Of a stretch of 64,000 nt of DNA, positions 7,991-17,570 are shown in pieces. Position numbers and translations under genes: made by a program. Source of the stretch: LMUY01 sp965198565 (lineage in GTDB: Bacteria; Pseudomonadota; Alphaproteobacteria; Acetobacterales; Acetobacteraceae); assembly GCA_965198565.1 (NCBI GenBank), contig OZ240665.1:4464001-4528000 (forward strand), written 5' to 3'. Each line of letters begins with the position of its first letter. Position 1 is the first letter of the stretch. The notes under the pieces were generated by a model. That model searched no databases. It saw only the letters and a list, made by a program, of their open reading frames with translations, and was not told the origin of the DNA.

Positions 7991-8686
7991 ATGCTGAGCG
8001 TCGAAAACGTCGACCTGCACTACGGCGCCGCCATCGCGCTGCGCCGGGTCTCGATCCAGGCCGTCCCCGGCGCGGTCACCTGCGTGCTCGGGCGCAACGG
8101 CGTCGGCAAGACCAGCCTGCTCCGCGCCATCACCGGGGCGCACCCGGTCAGCGCCGGCCGCGTCATGTGGGAGGGGCAGGACATCACCCGTCTGCCCACC
8201 TACGAGCGGGCCCGGCGCGGTATCGCCTGGGTGCCGCAAGGCCGCGACATCTTCCCCCTGCTCACCGTGCGCGAGAACCTCGAGACCGGGTTCGCCGTGC
8301 TGCCCCGGCGCGCCCGCCGCGTCCCGGACGAGATGTTCGAGCTGTTCCCCATCCTGAAGACCATGCTGCGCCGCCGCGGTGGCGACCTCTCCGGCGGCCA
8401 GCAGCAGCAATTGGCCATCGCCCGCGCCCTCGTCACCAAGCCGCGCCTGCTGGTGCTGGACGAGCCGACCGAGGGCATCCAGCCCAGCATCATCAAGGAC
8501 ATCGGCCGCGTCATCGCCCTGCTGCGCCAGCGCGGCGAGATGGCCATCGTGCTGGTCGAGCAATACTACGAGTTCGCCCGCGAACTGGCGCAGAGCATCG
8601 CCGTGATGGACCGCGGCGACATCGTGCTATCAGGCGCCGCCGGCACGCTCGACGAAGCGGACGTGCGCCGCCGCCTCTCGGTGTAA
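7991..8686 (+). CDS. urtE: Urea ABC transporter ATP-binding protein UrtE
   Basis: A 231-residue LivF-type ATPase. Walker A is GRNGVGKTS near residue 36, the signature LSGGQQQQLAIARAL is near residue 134, and Walker B is LLVLDEPTEGIQPSI, the wording typical of UrtE. It completes the urea importer with UrtB, UrtC and UrtD. I chose the ATG at 7991, the first residue with family similarity. No UrtA gene follows; the next gene encodes a small secreted protein and then the urease cluster begins. Confidence 0.95.
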   Translation: MLSVENVDLHYGAAIALRRVSIQAVPGAVTCVLGRNGVGKTSLLRAITGAHPVSAGRVMWEGQDITRLPTYERARRGIAWVPQGRDIFPLLTVRENLETGFAVLPRRARRVPDEMFELFPILKTMLRRRGGDLSGGQQQQLAIARALVTKPRLLVLDEPTEGIQPSIIKDIGRVIALLRQRGEMAIVLVEQYYEFARELAQSIAVMDRGDIVLSGAAGTLDEADVRRRLSV

Positions 8687-8748
8687 CCGCCCTGAAACCG
8701 CCGCGTTTGCCGAGTAGCAAACATCGGCAACAGAGAGGTTTCGAGGTC

Positions 8749-9201
8749 ATGGAGAAGCATGGGATTGTCGTTGCTGGAGCAGCCGCATTGCTGGCGCTGG
8801 CGACGCTGCTGAGCCAGCCCGCCGCTGCACAATACTCGCAATATCCAGGAAACGGCCAATACGCGCAGCCTGGTCCGCCTCAGCGTGGTCAGGACTACTA
8901 CCGGCGCGACGATGATGAGCAGCGGCGCCGCGAGAATGACGAACGCGAGCGTGACCGCGCGCAACGGCAGCAACAGGAGCAATACCAGGGCGCTCGCAAT
9001 GCACAGACGGTGGCACGCGAGCAGCAGTTCAATCAGTCGATCGTCGCTTTGCAGCAGCAACATAACCAGGGCGTGGTGCAGTTGCAGCAGCAATACAACC
9101 GCCACCAGATCAGCGCCGAGCAATTGAATGCCGGGATCAACGCCCTACAAGGGCAATACAACGAGCAGGCTGCGGCGCAGCAGCGCGCTCTCGGCCGCTG
9201 A
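8749..9201 (+). CDS. Secreted Gln-rich hypothetical protein
   Basis: A 150-residue protein with a clear Sec signal peptide (hydrophobic core AGAAALLALATLL, cleavage after SQPAAAQ near residue 28). The mature part is strongly hydrophilic. A Tyr/Gln/Pro-rich segment leads into a charged stretch (RRDDDEQRRRENDERERDR), then a helical region with Q-rich heptad-like repeats (ALQQQHNQGVVQLQQQYNRHQ). I do not recognise a family. It sits between urtE and ureD, and its stop codon lies inside the sequence CTGA that could serve as the ureD start, so it may be co-transcribed with the urea genes. No function is proposed. Confidence 0.75.
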   Translation: MEKHGIVVAGAAALLALATLLSQPAAAQYSQYPGNGQYAQPGPPQRGQDYYRRDDDEQRRRENDERERDRAQRQQQEQYQGARNAQTVAREQQFNQSIVALQQQHNQGVVQLQQQYNRHQISAEQLNAGINALQGQYNEQAAAQQRALGR

Positions 9202-9281
9202 GCCGCCAGCCCGCGGGCGCCACGCTGCAGCGGGCGCGCGGAACCCTGGGGGTCGCCGTCAAGACGCGCGGCGCGGCCACC

Positions 9282-10025
9282 GTGCTGGACCGGTTCCGCC
9301 AGGAAGGCTGCCTCAAGGCGCGCCTGCCGCGTCCGGAGCCGGATGGCTGGACCACGCTGGTCACCATCAACAGCGCGGGCGGCGTGGCGCAGGGGGACCT
9401 GCTGCACACCAGCATCACCGCCGGCGAGGCCACGCGGCTGACCGTCACCAGCCAGGCGGCCGAGCGCTACTACCGCTCCCCCGGCGGCGGCCCGGCGCTG
9501 GTGCGCACCGCCCTGCACGTGGCGCCCGGCGCCGCGCTGGAATGGCTGCCGCAGGAGACCATCCTGTTCGACCGCTGCGCGCTGGACCGGCGGCTCGAGG
9601 TGGACCTGGCGGAGGGCGCTCGCTTCCTCGGCATCGAAACCCTGGTGTTCGGCCGCACCTCGATGGGCGAGACGGTGCACCGCGCCCAGCTCCGCGACAC
9701 CATCCGCATCAGCCGCGCCGGGTCCCTGCTGTGGCATGACGCCATCCGGCTGGAAGGTGCGGTGCAGGCCGTGCTGGACCGTCCGGCGGTGGCGGCCGGC
9801 GGCCGGGCGGTGGCGACGCTGGTGCTGGGGGCGCCCGAGGCGGCCGCGCTGCTCGACCCGCTTCGTGTGGCGCTGGCGCCGTTCGAGGCGGGGGCGTCGC
9901 TGCAGGGCGACCTGCTGGTGGCCCGCATCGTGGCGCCAGATGGGGCCTGTGCACGCGCCGCAATCGTGGCAGGATTGGCCACGCTGCGGGGCGGACGGGC
10001 GCTGCCGCGGCTGTGGAGCTGCTGA
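9282..10025 (+). CDS. ureD: Urease accessory protein UreD
   Basis: UreD is the scaffold that joins UreF and UreG on apo-urease for nickel delivery. Family blocks are clear: GCLKARLPRPEPDGWTTLV, INSAGGVAQGDLL, TSQAAERYYRS, WLPQETILFDRCAL and TLVFGRTSMGE. The coordinates start at the first canonical codon, a GTG at 9282 (247 residues). However, UreD-like sequence continues upstream in the same frame (QRARGTLGVAVKTRGAATVLD, from 9228), and no ATG, GTG or TTG precedes it before the neighbouring gene. A CTG at 9198, overlapping the previous stop as CTGA, would give a normal-length protein. ureA begins on the base after the ureD stop. Confidence 0.9.
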   Translation: MLDRFRQEGCLKARLPRPEPDGWTTLVTINSAGGVAQGDLLHTSITAGEATRLTVTSQAAERYYRSPGGGPALVRTALHVAPGAALEWLPQETILFDRCALDRRLEVDLAEGARFLGIETLVFGRTSMGETVHRAQLRDTIRISRAGSLLWHDAIRLEGAVQAVLDRPAVAAGGRAVATLVLGAPEAAALLDPLRVALAPFEAGASLQGDLLVARIVAPDGACARAAIVAGLATLRGGRALPRLWSC

Positions 10026-10328
<303 letters not shown>

Positions 10329-10360
10329 TGGCCCGCCCCGACGTCTGCGCTGCCCTCTTC

Positions 10361-10477
10361 AAAAGCCCTCTCCCTCTGGGAGAGGGTTGGGTGAGGGGCC
10401 AACGCCCCCGAACAGCAGGCCCGCGTCGGTTCGCGGCACCCCTCACCCAACCCTCTCCCAAGGGGAGAGGGCTTTTT
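10361..10477. repeat. Inverted pair of CCCTCTCC repeats splitting ureA from ureB
   Basis: The left copy (10361-10400, AAAAGCCCTCTCCCTCTGGG onward to GTGAGGGGCC) and the right copy (about 10436-10477) are near-complements of each other, about 40 bases each with a 36-base centre. Each half also contains its own CTCTCCC/GGGAGAG hairpin. The whole forms a very long potential stem in the ureAB mRNA. The organisation resembles a miniature inverted-repeat element or a pair of REP sequences. Confidence 0.85.
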
Positions 10478-10500
10478 GTGCGGAGCGGAGAGGCACGGCC

Positions 10501-10802
10501 ATGATCCCCGGCGAAATCCTGCCCCTGCCCGGCGACATCACCCTCAACGACGGCGCCCCCGTCACCACCCTCACCGTCGCCAACACCGGCGACCGCCCGA
10601 TCCAGGTCGGCAGCCACTACCACTTCGCCGAAACCAACCCGGCGCTCCACTTCGACCGCGCCGCCGCCCGCGGCCAGCGCTTGGCCATTCCCGCCGGCAC
10701 CGCCGTGCGCTTCGAACCGGGCCAAACCCGCGAAATCGGCCTGATCCCCTTCGCCGGCGCCCGCACCGTCTACGGCTTCCGCGGCGACGTGATGGGGACG
10801 CT

Positions 10803-10806
<4 letters not shown>
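10501..10806 (+). CDS. ureB: Urease subunit beta
   Basis: A 101-residue beta subunit of the usual size, with MIPGEILPLPGDITLNDG at the start, the VGSHYHFAETNPAL block near residue 38 and FEPGQTREIGLIPFAGAR. It is structural and contacts the alpha active-site barrel. It overlaps ureC by 4 bases (ATGA). The ATG at 10501 follows a short GGAGCGGAGAGG purine stretch that can serve as ribosome binding site. Confidence 0.98.
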
Positions 10807-12512
<1,706 letters not shown>

Positions 12513-12520
12513 GGTGACCA

Positions 12521-12715
12521 ATGTACGTGGAATTCGACGTGGACCGTTTCCGAGCCTCTCTGCTGAAGACGAACGAGTTCCCGCCCCGCCAGGTGGAAGC
12601 GCTGTGCGATGCATTTGCCGAGGCGTTCGCCGGCCATCTCGTTCGTTTCCACTCTGCAATCGGAGCCGCCCCACGCCGCCCTGCCGCGCCGCCTGGCGAG
12701 AACGGCCCGGCGTGA
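12521..12715 (+). CDS. Small protein with DUF1640-like N-terminus, between ureC and ureE
   Basis: A 64-residue frame starting 8 bases after the ureC stop with a good ribosome site (GAGGTGACC then ATG). The first 35 residues, YVEFDVDRFRASLLKTNEFP then QVEALCDAFAEAF, resemble the opening of DUF1640/CCDC90-like coiled-coil proteins (FDTxKFVxxLxxxGFxxxQAEAI). The long coiled coil and C-terminal membrane anchor of that family are missing, and the C-terminus is Ala/Pro-rich. It may be a truncated family member or a short coupled protein. It is unlikely to be needed for urease. Confidence 0.5.
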   Translation: MYVEFDVDRFRASLLKTNEFPPRQVEALCDAFAEAFAGHLVRFHSAIGAAPRRPAAPPGENGPA

Positions 12716-12739
12716 CGATTTGCATCCGAACGGCCGCCG

Positions 12740-12780
12740 AAAAAGCCCTCTCCCTCTGGGAGAGGGTTGGGTGAGGGGCC
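12740..12780. repeat. CCCTCTCC repeat upstream of ureE
   Basis: A copy of the same element as the left half of the ureA-ureB pair: AAAAAGCCCTCTCCCTCTGGG onward to GTGAGGGGCC, identical to 10361-10400 over about 40 bases. It carries an 11-base CTCTCCC hairpin and lies 43 bases before the ureE start. Confidence 0.85.
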
Positions 12781-12823
12781 CGACGCACCAGCCTGCACGC
12801 TGTCAACGACTCAGGCCGCCTCT

Positions 12824-13282
12824 ATGATGCACACCTGCCACATCCTGCTCCCCCATGGCACCTGGACAGCCCCTGCGGCCGACCAAGTCCTGATCGACTT
12901 CGACCGCCGCCATCGCCGCCGCCTCACCCTGACGACGCAGCGCGGCGAAGAGCTATTGCTGGACCTCCCCCAAGCCACCCGCCTGCGCGACGGCGACGGC
13001 TTGCAGGCCGAGGACGGCCGCATCATCCGCGTGGTCGCCAAGCCCGAGCCGTTGCTCGAAATCCACGCCCACGGCCCGGCGGAGCTGGTTCGCATCGCCT
13101 GGCACCTCGGCAACCGCCACCTACCCGTGCAACTGCTCGGCGACCGCATCCGCATCCGCGCCGACCATGTCATCGCCGAAATGGTGCACGGCCTGGGCGG
13201 CCACGCGGAAGCAATGGATGCACCGTTCGATCCCGAAGGCGGCGCCTATGCGGGCGGGCATCACCACCACCACGATGACTAG
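12824..13282 (+). CDS. ureE: Urease accessory protein UreE (nickel metallochaperone)
   Basis: A 152-residue UreE with an N-terminal beta domain (FDRRHRRRLTLTTQRGEELLLDLP) and a C-terminal metal-binding domain (LEIHAHGPAELVRIAWHLGNRHLPVQLLGDRIRIRADHVIAEMVHGLG, containing the conserved His). A His-rich tail, GGHHHHHDD, can bind extra nickel. It hands nickel to UreG. I chose the ATG at 12824; a second ATG follows immediately at 12827. The gene overlaps ureF by 8 bases. Confidence 0.95.
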   Translation: MMHTCHILLPHGTWTAPAADQVLIDFDRRHRRRLTLTTQRGEELLLDLPQATRLRDGDGLQAEDGRIIRVVAKPEPLLEIHAHGPAELVRIAWHLGNRHLPVQLLGDRIRIRADHVIAEMVHGLGGHAEAMDAPFDPEGGAYAGGHHHHHDD

Positions 13283-13946
13283 TGCCTCGTCGCTTAGCTT
13301 GCTCCTAAGCTGGCTCTCGCCCGCCTTCCCCACCGGCGCCTACGCCTACAGCCACGGCCTGGAGTGGGCCGTCCAAAGCGGCGACGTGCACGACGAGCCA
13401 ACCACGGCAAGTTGGCTCGCCGACACCCTCGCCCACGGCGCCGGCCGCAGCGACGCCATCCTGCTCCGCCACGCCCACCGCGCCCAAACCGCCGCGGACC
13501 TAGCCGAAATCGCCACCCTCGCCGCCGCCAACCAGCCCAGCGCCGAACGACGGCTCGAATCCCTCGCCCAAGGCACCGCCTTCGCCCTCGCCGCCCAAGT
13601 CTGGGGCGCGCCATTGCTCGCCGCCCTGCCCGGCCCAGTCGACTACCAAGTCGCCTACCCCGTCGCACTCGGCGCCCTGGCCGCCGCCCACCATGTCCCC
13701 GAAGATGACGCGACCCTCGGCCTGCTGCACGCCTTCACCGCCAACCTCGTCTCCGCCGCCGTGCGCCTCGTCCCGCTCGGGCAAACCGCCGGCCTGCGCA
13801 TCCTGGCCCGCCTCGCCCCGCTCCTCGCCACCATCGCGCACGACACCACCGCCGCCACGCTGGACGACTTAGGCGCCGCCTGTTTCCGCGCCGACATCGC
13901 CTCCATGCGTCACGAAACCCAATACACGAGGCTGTTCCGCACATGA
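13275..13946 (+). CDS. ureF: Urease accessory protein UreF
   Basis: A 223-residue helical protein with the UreF markers LLSWLSPAFPTGAYAYSHGLEWAV near the N-terminus, a GxSD-like segment (GAGRSDAILLRHAHRA), and the conserved C-terminus DIASMRHETQYTRLFRT. UreF binds UreD and regulates the UreG GTPase during urease activation. Start and stop overlap ureE (8 bases) and ureG (4 bases, ATGA), so translation is coupled across E-F-G. Confidence 0.95.
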   Translation: MTSASSLSLLLSWLSPAFPTGAYAYSHGLEWAVQSGDVHDEPTTASWLADTLAHGAGRSDAILLRHAHRAQTAADLAEIATLAAANQPSAERRLESLAQGTAFALAAQVWGAPLLAALPGPVDYQVAYPVALGALAAAHHVPEDDATLGLLHAFTANLVSAAVRLVPLGQTAGLRILARLAPLLATIAHDTTAATLDDLGAACFRADIASMRHETQYTRLFRT

Positions 13947-14566
13947 GCTCTCCCCACGGTCCCTTGCGCGTCGGCATCGGCGGCCCGGTCGGCACCGGAA
14001 AAACCGCGCTGATGGACGCACTCTGCCGCCAGTTCGCGCCGCGCTACGACGTCGCCGCCATCACCAACGACATCTACACCAAGGAAGACGCGCAATTCCT
14101 CACCCGCGCCGGGTCACTCCCGCCCGAGCGCATCATGGGCATCGAAACCGGCGGCTGCCCGCACACCGCCATCCGCGAGGACGCCAGCATCAACCTGGCA
14201 GGCGTGGCCGAAATGCGCCGCCGCTTCCCCAAGCTCGACGTGATCCTGATCGAGTCCGGCGGCGACAACCTGGCGGCCACCTTCAGCCCCGAACTGGCCG
14301 ACATCACCATCTACGTCATCGATGTCTCCGCCGGCGACAAGATCCCCCGCAAGGGCGGCCCCGGCATCACCCGCAGCGACCTGCTGGTGATCAACAAGAT
14401 CGACCTCGCACCCTATGTCGGCGCCAGCCTCGAGGTGATGGACCGCGACAGCCGCACCATGCGCGGGGACCGCCCCTTCGTGTTCACCAACATCCGCGCC
14501 GGCGAGGGCGTGAGCGCCGTCGCGGCCTTCGTGGAGCAGGCCGGAGGGCTCGGCCATGCGGCATAG
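13943..14566 (+). CDS. ureG: Urease accessory GTPase UreG
   Basis: A 207-residue SIMIBI-class GTPase. The P-loop is GIGGPVGTGKTA near residues 11-22, followed by ITNDIYTKEDAQFL, the nickel-binding GVETGGCPHTAIREDAS block (here GIETGGCPHTAIREDAS), LIESGGDNLAATFSPELAD and the base-binding VINKIDLAPYVGA. It delivers nickel to urease with UreD and UreF. Its 3' end overlaps the downstream epimerase-like gene by 11 bases. Confidence 0.98.
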   Translation: MSSPHGPLRVGIGGPVGTGKTALMDALCRQFAPRYDVAAITNDIYTKEDAQFLTRAGSLPPERIMGIETGGCPHTAIREDASINLAGVAEMRRRFPKLDVILIESGGDNLAATFSPELADITIYVIDVSAGDKIPRKGGPGITRSDLLVINKIDLAPYVGASLEVMDRDSRTMRGDRPFVFTNIRAGEGVSAVAAFVEQAGGLGHAA

Positions 14567-15554
14567 CTTCTTCTGCATCGACGCGCACACCTGCGGCAAC
14601 CCGGTGCGCGTCGTGGTCGGCGGCGGCCCCTTGCTGCCCGGCGTGCCCATGGCGGAAAAACGCCAGCTCTTCCTGCGCGACCACGACTGGGTGCGCCGCG
14701 CCCTGATGTTCGAGCCGCGCGGGCATGACGTGATGTCCGGCTCCATCCTCTACCCCGCCACGCGGGAGGATTGCGACGTCGGCGTGCTCTACATCGAGGT
14801 GACTGGCTGCCTGCCGATGTGCGGCCACGGCACCATCGGCACCGTCACCGTCGCCATCGAGGAGGGCCTGGTGCAACCGAGCACGCCGGGCCGCTTGGCC
14901 ATCGAGGCGCCGGCTGGCCGGGTGGAGGCGGAGTACGTGCAGGCGGGCGGGTATGTCGAGCAGGTGCGGCTGCACAACGTGCCCTCCTACCTGCACGCGG
15001 CCGACGTAGAAATCGAGGTGCCCGGTCTCGGCGCCCTGGTGATCGACGTGGCGTATGGCGGCAATTTCTACGCCATCGTCGAGCCGCAGCCCAACTGGCC
15101 CGGCCTCGACGCCGCCACAGCGCGCGACCTGATCGGCTGGAGCCCGGCGCTGCGCCGCGCGGCCCAAGCCGCGGTGGCGCCGGTGCATCCCGAGGACGCC
15201 CGCATCCGCGACGTGACCCACGTGCAATGGTGCGGCCCGGCGCGCCACAATCGGGCGCACGCGCGCAACGCCGTGTTCTACGGCGACGCCGCCATCGACC
15301 GCTCCCCTTGCGGCACCGGGTCCTCGGCGCGGCTGGCGCAATTGGTGGCGCGCGGGCGCCTTCGTGTGGGCGACGAGTTCATCCACGAGAGCATCATCGG
15401 CAGCTTGTTCGACTGCCGGGTCGAGGCCGCGGCCACGGTGGGCAACCGGGCGGCGATCCGGCCGAGTGTCGCGGGCTGGGCCCGCATCACTGGGCACAAC
15501 ACGATTTTTGTGGATGAGCGGGACCCGTTCGCGCATGGCTTCCAAGTGGCTTAG
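14556..15554 (+). CDS. Proline racemase family, likely 4-hydroxyproline 2-epimerase
   Basis: A 332-residue protein of the proline racemase fold. Both catalytic cysteines are present: Cys89 in LPMCGHGTIG and Cys252 in DRSPCGTGSSARLA. The Cys/Cys pair separates it from the Thr-containing dehydratases, and the protein resembles 4-hydroxyproline 2-epimerases, which convert trans-4-hydroxy-L-proline to cis-4-hydroxy-D-proline. It overlaps ureG by 11 bases, so it is probably expressed with the urease genes, although no other hydroxyproline catabolic gene is nearby. Substrate is inferred from family only. Confidence 0.85.
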   Translation: MRHSFFCIDAHTCGNPVRVVVGGGPLLPGVPMAEKRQLFLRDHDWVRRALMFEPRGHDVMSGSILYPATREDCDVGVLYIEVTGCLPMCGHGTIGTVTVAIEEGLVQPSTPGRLAIEAPAGRVEAEYVQAGGYVEQVRLHNVPSYLHAADVEIEVPGLGALVIDVAYGGNFYAIVEPQPNWPGLDAATARDLIGWSPALRRAAQAAVAPVHPEDARIRDVTHVQWCGPARHNRAHARNAVFYGDAAIDRSPCGTGSSARLAQLVARGRLRVGDEFIHESIIGSLFDCRVEAAATVGNRAAIRPSVAGWARITGHNTIFVDERDPFAHGFQVA

Positions 15555-15618
15555 AGCATCATCCGACGGAACGCGATCAGCCCTCGGGTGTAGCACACAC
15601 CGTCCCACCCAAGACCAT

Positions 15619-15670
15619 CTCCCTCTCCCTCTGGGAGTGTACAGGGAGAGGGCCGGGGTGAGGGTGCGAC
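15619..15670. repeat. Diverged CCCTCTCC repeat before minC
   Basis: The region CTCCCTCTCCCTCTGGGAGT...AGGGAGAGGGCCGGGGTGAGGG shows the repeat core with an expanded loop and the conserved trailing GGGGTGAGGGTGCGAC, which also trails the copy at 29938. It lies in the 207-base gap between the epimerase gene and minC. Nothing else is seen in that gap apart from a weak TAGAGCATCATCCGA string just after the epimerase stop. Confidence 0.7.
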
Positions 15671-15761
15671 CCCCGCGCCCCGCAGCACTCGCGAACAGGC
15701 GTTGCATAACGGCGGCGCGGATGCTCCAAGCTGGGCTGATCGTTCGGAGTGTCCCTGCCCG

Positions 15762-16475
15762 GTGTCGAGCCAACCATCCAGCCCTGCCAAGCCCTCGCTG
15801 CGCATCAAGGGTCGCTCCTTCGTGGCCTTGGTGCTGCGGCCGGAGGCGCCGGTGGAAGCCTGGCTCGACACCCTAGCCGAGCAGATGGCGCGCTCCCCCA
15901 GCTTCTTCGCCGGCCGCCCCGTGATCATGGACCTCTCCGCCCTGGCCGGCCTGGACGACACCTTCGCGGCGCTGATCGACACCCTGGAAAAACGCGACAT
16001 CCGCATCATCGGCGTCGAAGGCGCCGCCCCGGGCTGGACCGACAGCGAGGTCTGGGGCCGCCCGCCGATCGCCACCAGCGGCCGAACCGACCGCTTCGTG
16101 GAAGTCCTCGACGAAACACCCGAAGCCCCCCCTACCCCGCCCGAGCCCAGTTCCCTGGTGCTCGCCGGCCCCATCCGCTCCGGGCAGACCGTGCTGTTCG
16201 ACAAGGGGGACGTCACGGTCCTGGGCGCCGTCGCCTCGGGTGCCGAGATCATCGCCGGCGGCTCGATCCACATCTATGGCGCGCTGCGCGGCCGGGCCAT
16301 CGCCGGGTTCACCGGCCAGCCCGGCGCGCACATCTTCTGCCGCCGCATGGAGGCCGAGCTGGTCGCCATCGACGGCGTCTACAAACTGGCCGAGGACATG
16401 CCGGAGGCGCTGCGCGGCCAACCCGTGCATGCGACACTGGAAGGCGACTCGGTGGTCATGGTCAGTATGGCCTGA
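15762..16475 (+). CDS. minC: Septum site-determining protein MinC
   Basis: A 237-residue cell-division inhibitor. The N-terminal domain (residues 10-95, LRIKGRSFVALVLRPEAP, DLSALAGLDDTFAALI) blocks FtsZ filaments. After a Pro-rich linker near residues 120-130, the C-terminal beta-helix domain (LVLAGPIRSGQTVLFDKGDVTVLG, GGSIHIYGALRGRAIAGF) binds MinD. I prefer the GTG at 15762; an ATG at 15702 would add 20 residues with no family similarity. It precedes minD by 18 bases. Confidence 0.93.
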   Translation: MSSQPSSPAKPSLRIKGRSFVALVLRPEAPVEAWLDTLAEQMARSPSFFAGRPVIMDLSALAGLDDTFAALIDTLEKRDIRIIGVEGAAPGWTDSEVWGRPPIATSGRTDRFVEVLDETPEAPPTPPEPSSLVLAGPIRSGQTVLFDKGDVTVLGAVASGAEIIAGGSIHIYGALRGRAIAGFTGQPGAHIFCRRMEAELVAIDGVYKLAEDMPEALRGQPVHATLEGDSVVMVSMA

Positions 16476-16493
16476 TGGGTGAGGTGTAAGAAT

Positions 16494-17309
16494 ATGGCGA
16501 AAGTCCTGGTCGTGACGTCGGGCAAGGGCGGCGTCGGCAAGACGACGTCCACCGCCGCACTCGGCGTCGCGCTGGCGCAATCCGGGCAGAAGGTGGTGAT
16601 CGTCGACTTCGACGTGGGGCTGCGCAACCTCGACCTGATCATGGGCGCGGAACGCCGGGTCGTGTTCGACCTGATCAACGTGGTGCAGGGCGACGCCAAG
16701 CTCGCCCAGGCGCTGATCCGCGACAAACGGGTCGAGACCCTCTCCCTGCTCGCCGCCTCGCAAACCCGCGACAAGGACGCGCTCTCGGTCGAGGGCGTCG
16801 AGCGGGTGGTCGGCGAGCTGCGCGAGAAGTTCGACTGGGTGGTCTGCGACAGCCCGGCCGGCATCGAAAAAGGCGCCGCGCTGGCGATGAAGTTCGCCGA
16901 CATGGCCATCGTGGTCACCAACCCGGAAGTGTCCTCCGTGCGCGACTCGGACCGCATCATCGGCCTGCTCGACAGCAAGACCATGCGGGCGGAGCGCGGC
17001 GAGCGGATGGAGAAGCACCTGCTGCTCACCCGCTACGACCCGGCGCGCGCCGAACGCGGCGACATGCTGAAGACCGACGACGTGCTGGAAATCCTGTCCA
17101 TCCCGCTACTGGGCATCATCCCGGACAGCGAGGAGGTGCTGAAAGCGTCCAACCTCGGCTCCCCGGTGACGCTCAGCAACCCGACCTGTGCCCCCGCGCG
17201 CGCCTATTTCGACGCAGCCAAGCGCCTGCTCGGCGAGACCTTGCCGATGACGGTGCACGGCGAGAAGGGCGGTCTACTTGGCCGCCTGTTCGGGCGGAGA
17301 GTGGCATGA
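16494..17309 (+). CDS. minD: Septum site-determining ATPase MinD
   Basis: A 271-residue ParA/MinD ATPase. The deviant Walker A is SGKGGVGKTT near residues 9-18, with VIVDFDVGLRNLDLIMG (switch), VVCDSPAGIEKGAALAMKFAD and the adenine-region LLTRYDP. The C-terminus GLLGRLFGRRVA is the amphipathic membrane-targeting helix. It recruits MinC to the membrane and oscillates with MinE. The ATG at 16494 has GTGAGG about 10 bases upstream. It overlaps minE by 4 bases. Confidence 0.97.
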   Translation: MAKVLVVTSGKGGVGKTTSTAALGVALAQSGQKVVIVDFDVGLRNLDLIMGAERRVVFDLINVVQGDAKLAQALIRDKRVETLSLLAASQTRDKDALSVEGVERVVGELREKFDWVVCDSPAGIEKGAALAMKFADMAIVVTNPEVSSVRDSDRIIGLLDSKTMRAERGERMEKHLLLTRYDPARAERGDMLKTDDVLEILSIPLLGIIPDSEEVLKASNLGSPVTLSNPTCAPARAYFDAAKRLLGETLPMTVHGEKGGLLGRLFGRRVA

Positions 17310-17569
17310 GCTTCTTCAACCTGTTCAGCCGCCGCTCGACGGCGCCGGTGGCGCGGGACCGGCTGCAAATCCTGCTGCAGCACGAACGGGCCTTCGTCGG
17401 CGGCAACGACTTGGCGGCGACCTTGCAGGAGGAGATCCTGCAGGTCATCGCCCGGCACATCGCGATTGATCGGGACAAGGTGCGCGTGAACCTGGAGCGT
17501 GGCCAGTCGACGTCCACGCTGGAAATCGACATCGAGATGCCCGGCGAGCCGCGGCTGCAGGCGATGTGA
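17306..17569 (+). CDS. minE: Cell division topological specificity factor MinE
   Basis: An 87-residue MinE with an N-terminal membrane-binding start (MSFFNLFSRRSTAPVARDRL), the MinD-activating helix region (LQILLQHERAF) and the C-terminal dimer domain (LQEEILQVIARHIAIDRDKV, STLEIDIEMP). It stimulates MinD ATPase and sets the pole-to-pole pattern. The start overlaps minD by 4 bases (ATGA), the usual minCDE order. Confidence 0.96.
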   Translation: MSFFNLFSRRSTAPVARDRLQILLQHERAFVGGNDLAATLQEEILQVIARHIAIDRDKVRVNLERGQSTSTLEIDIEMPGEPRLQAM

Positions 17570-17570
17570 T

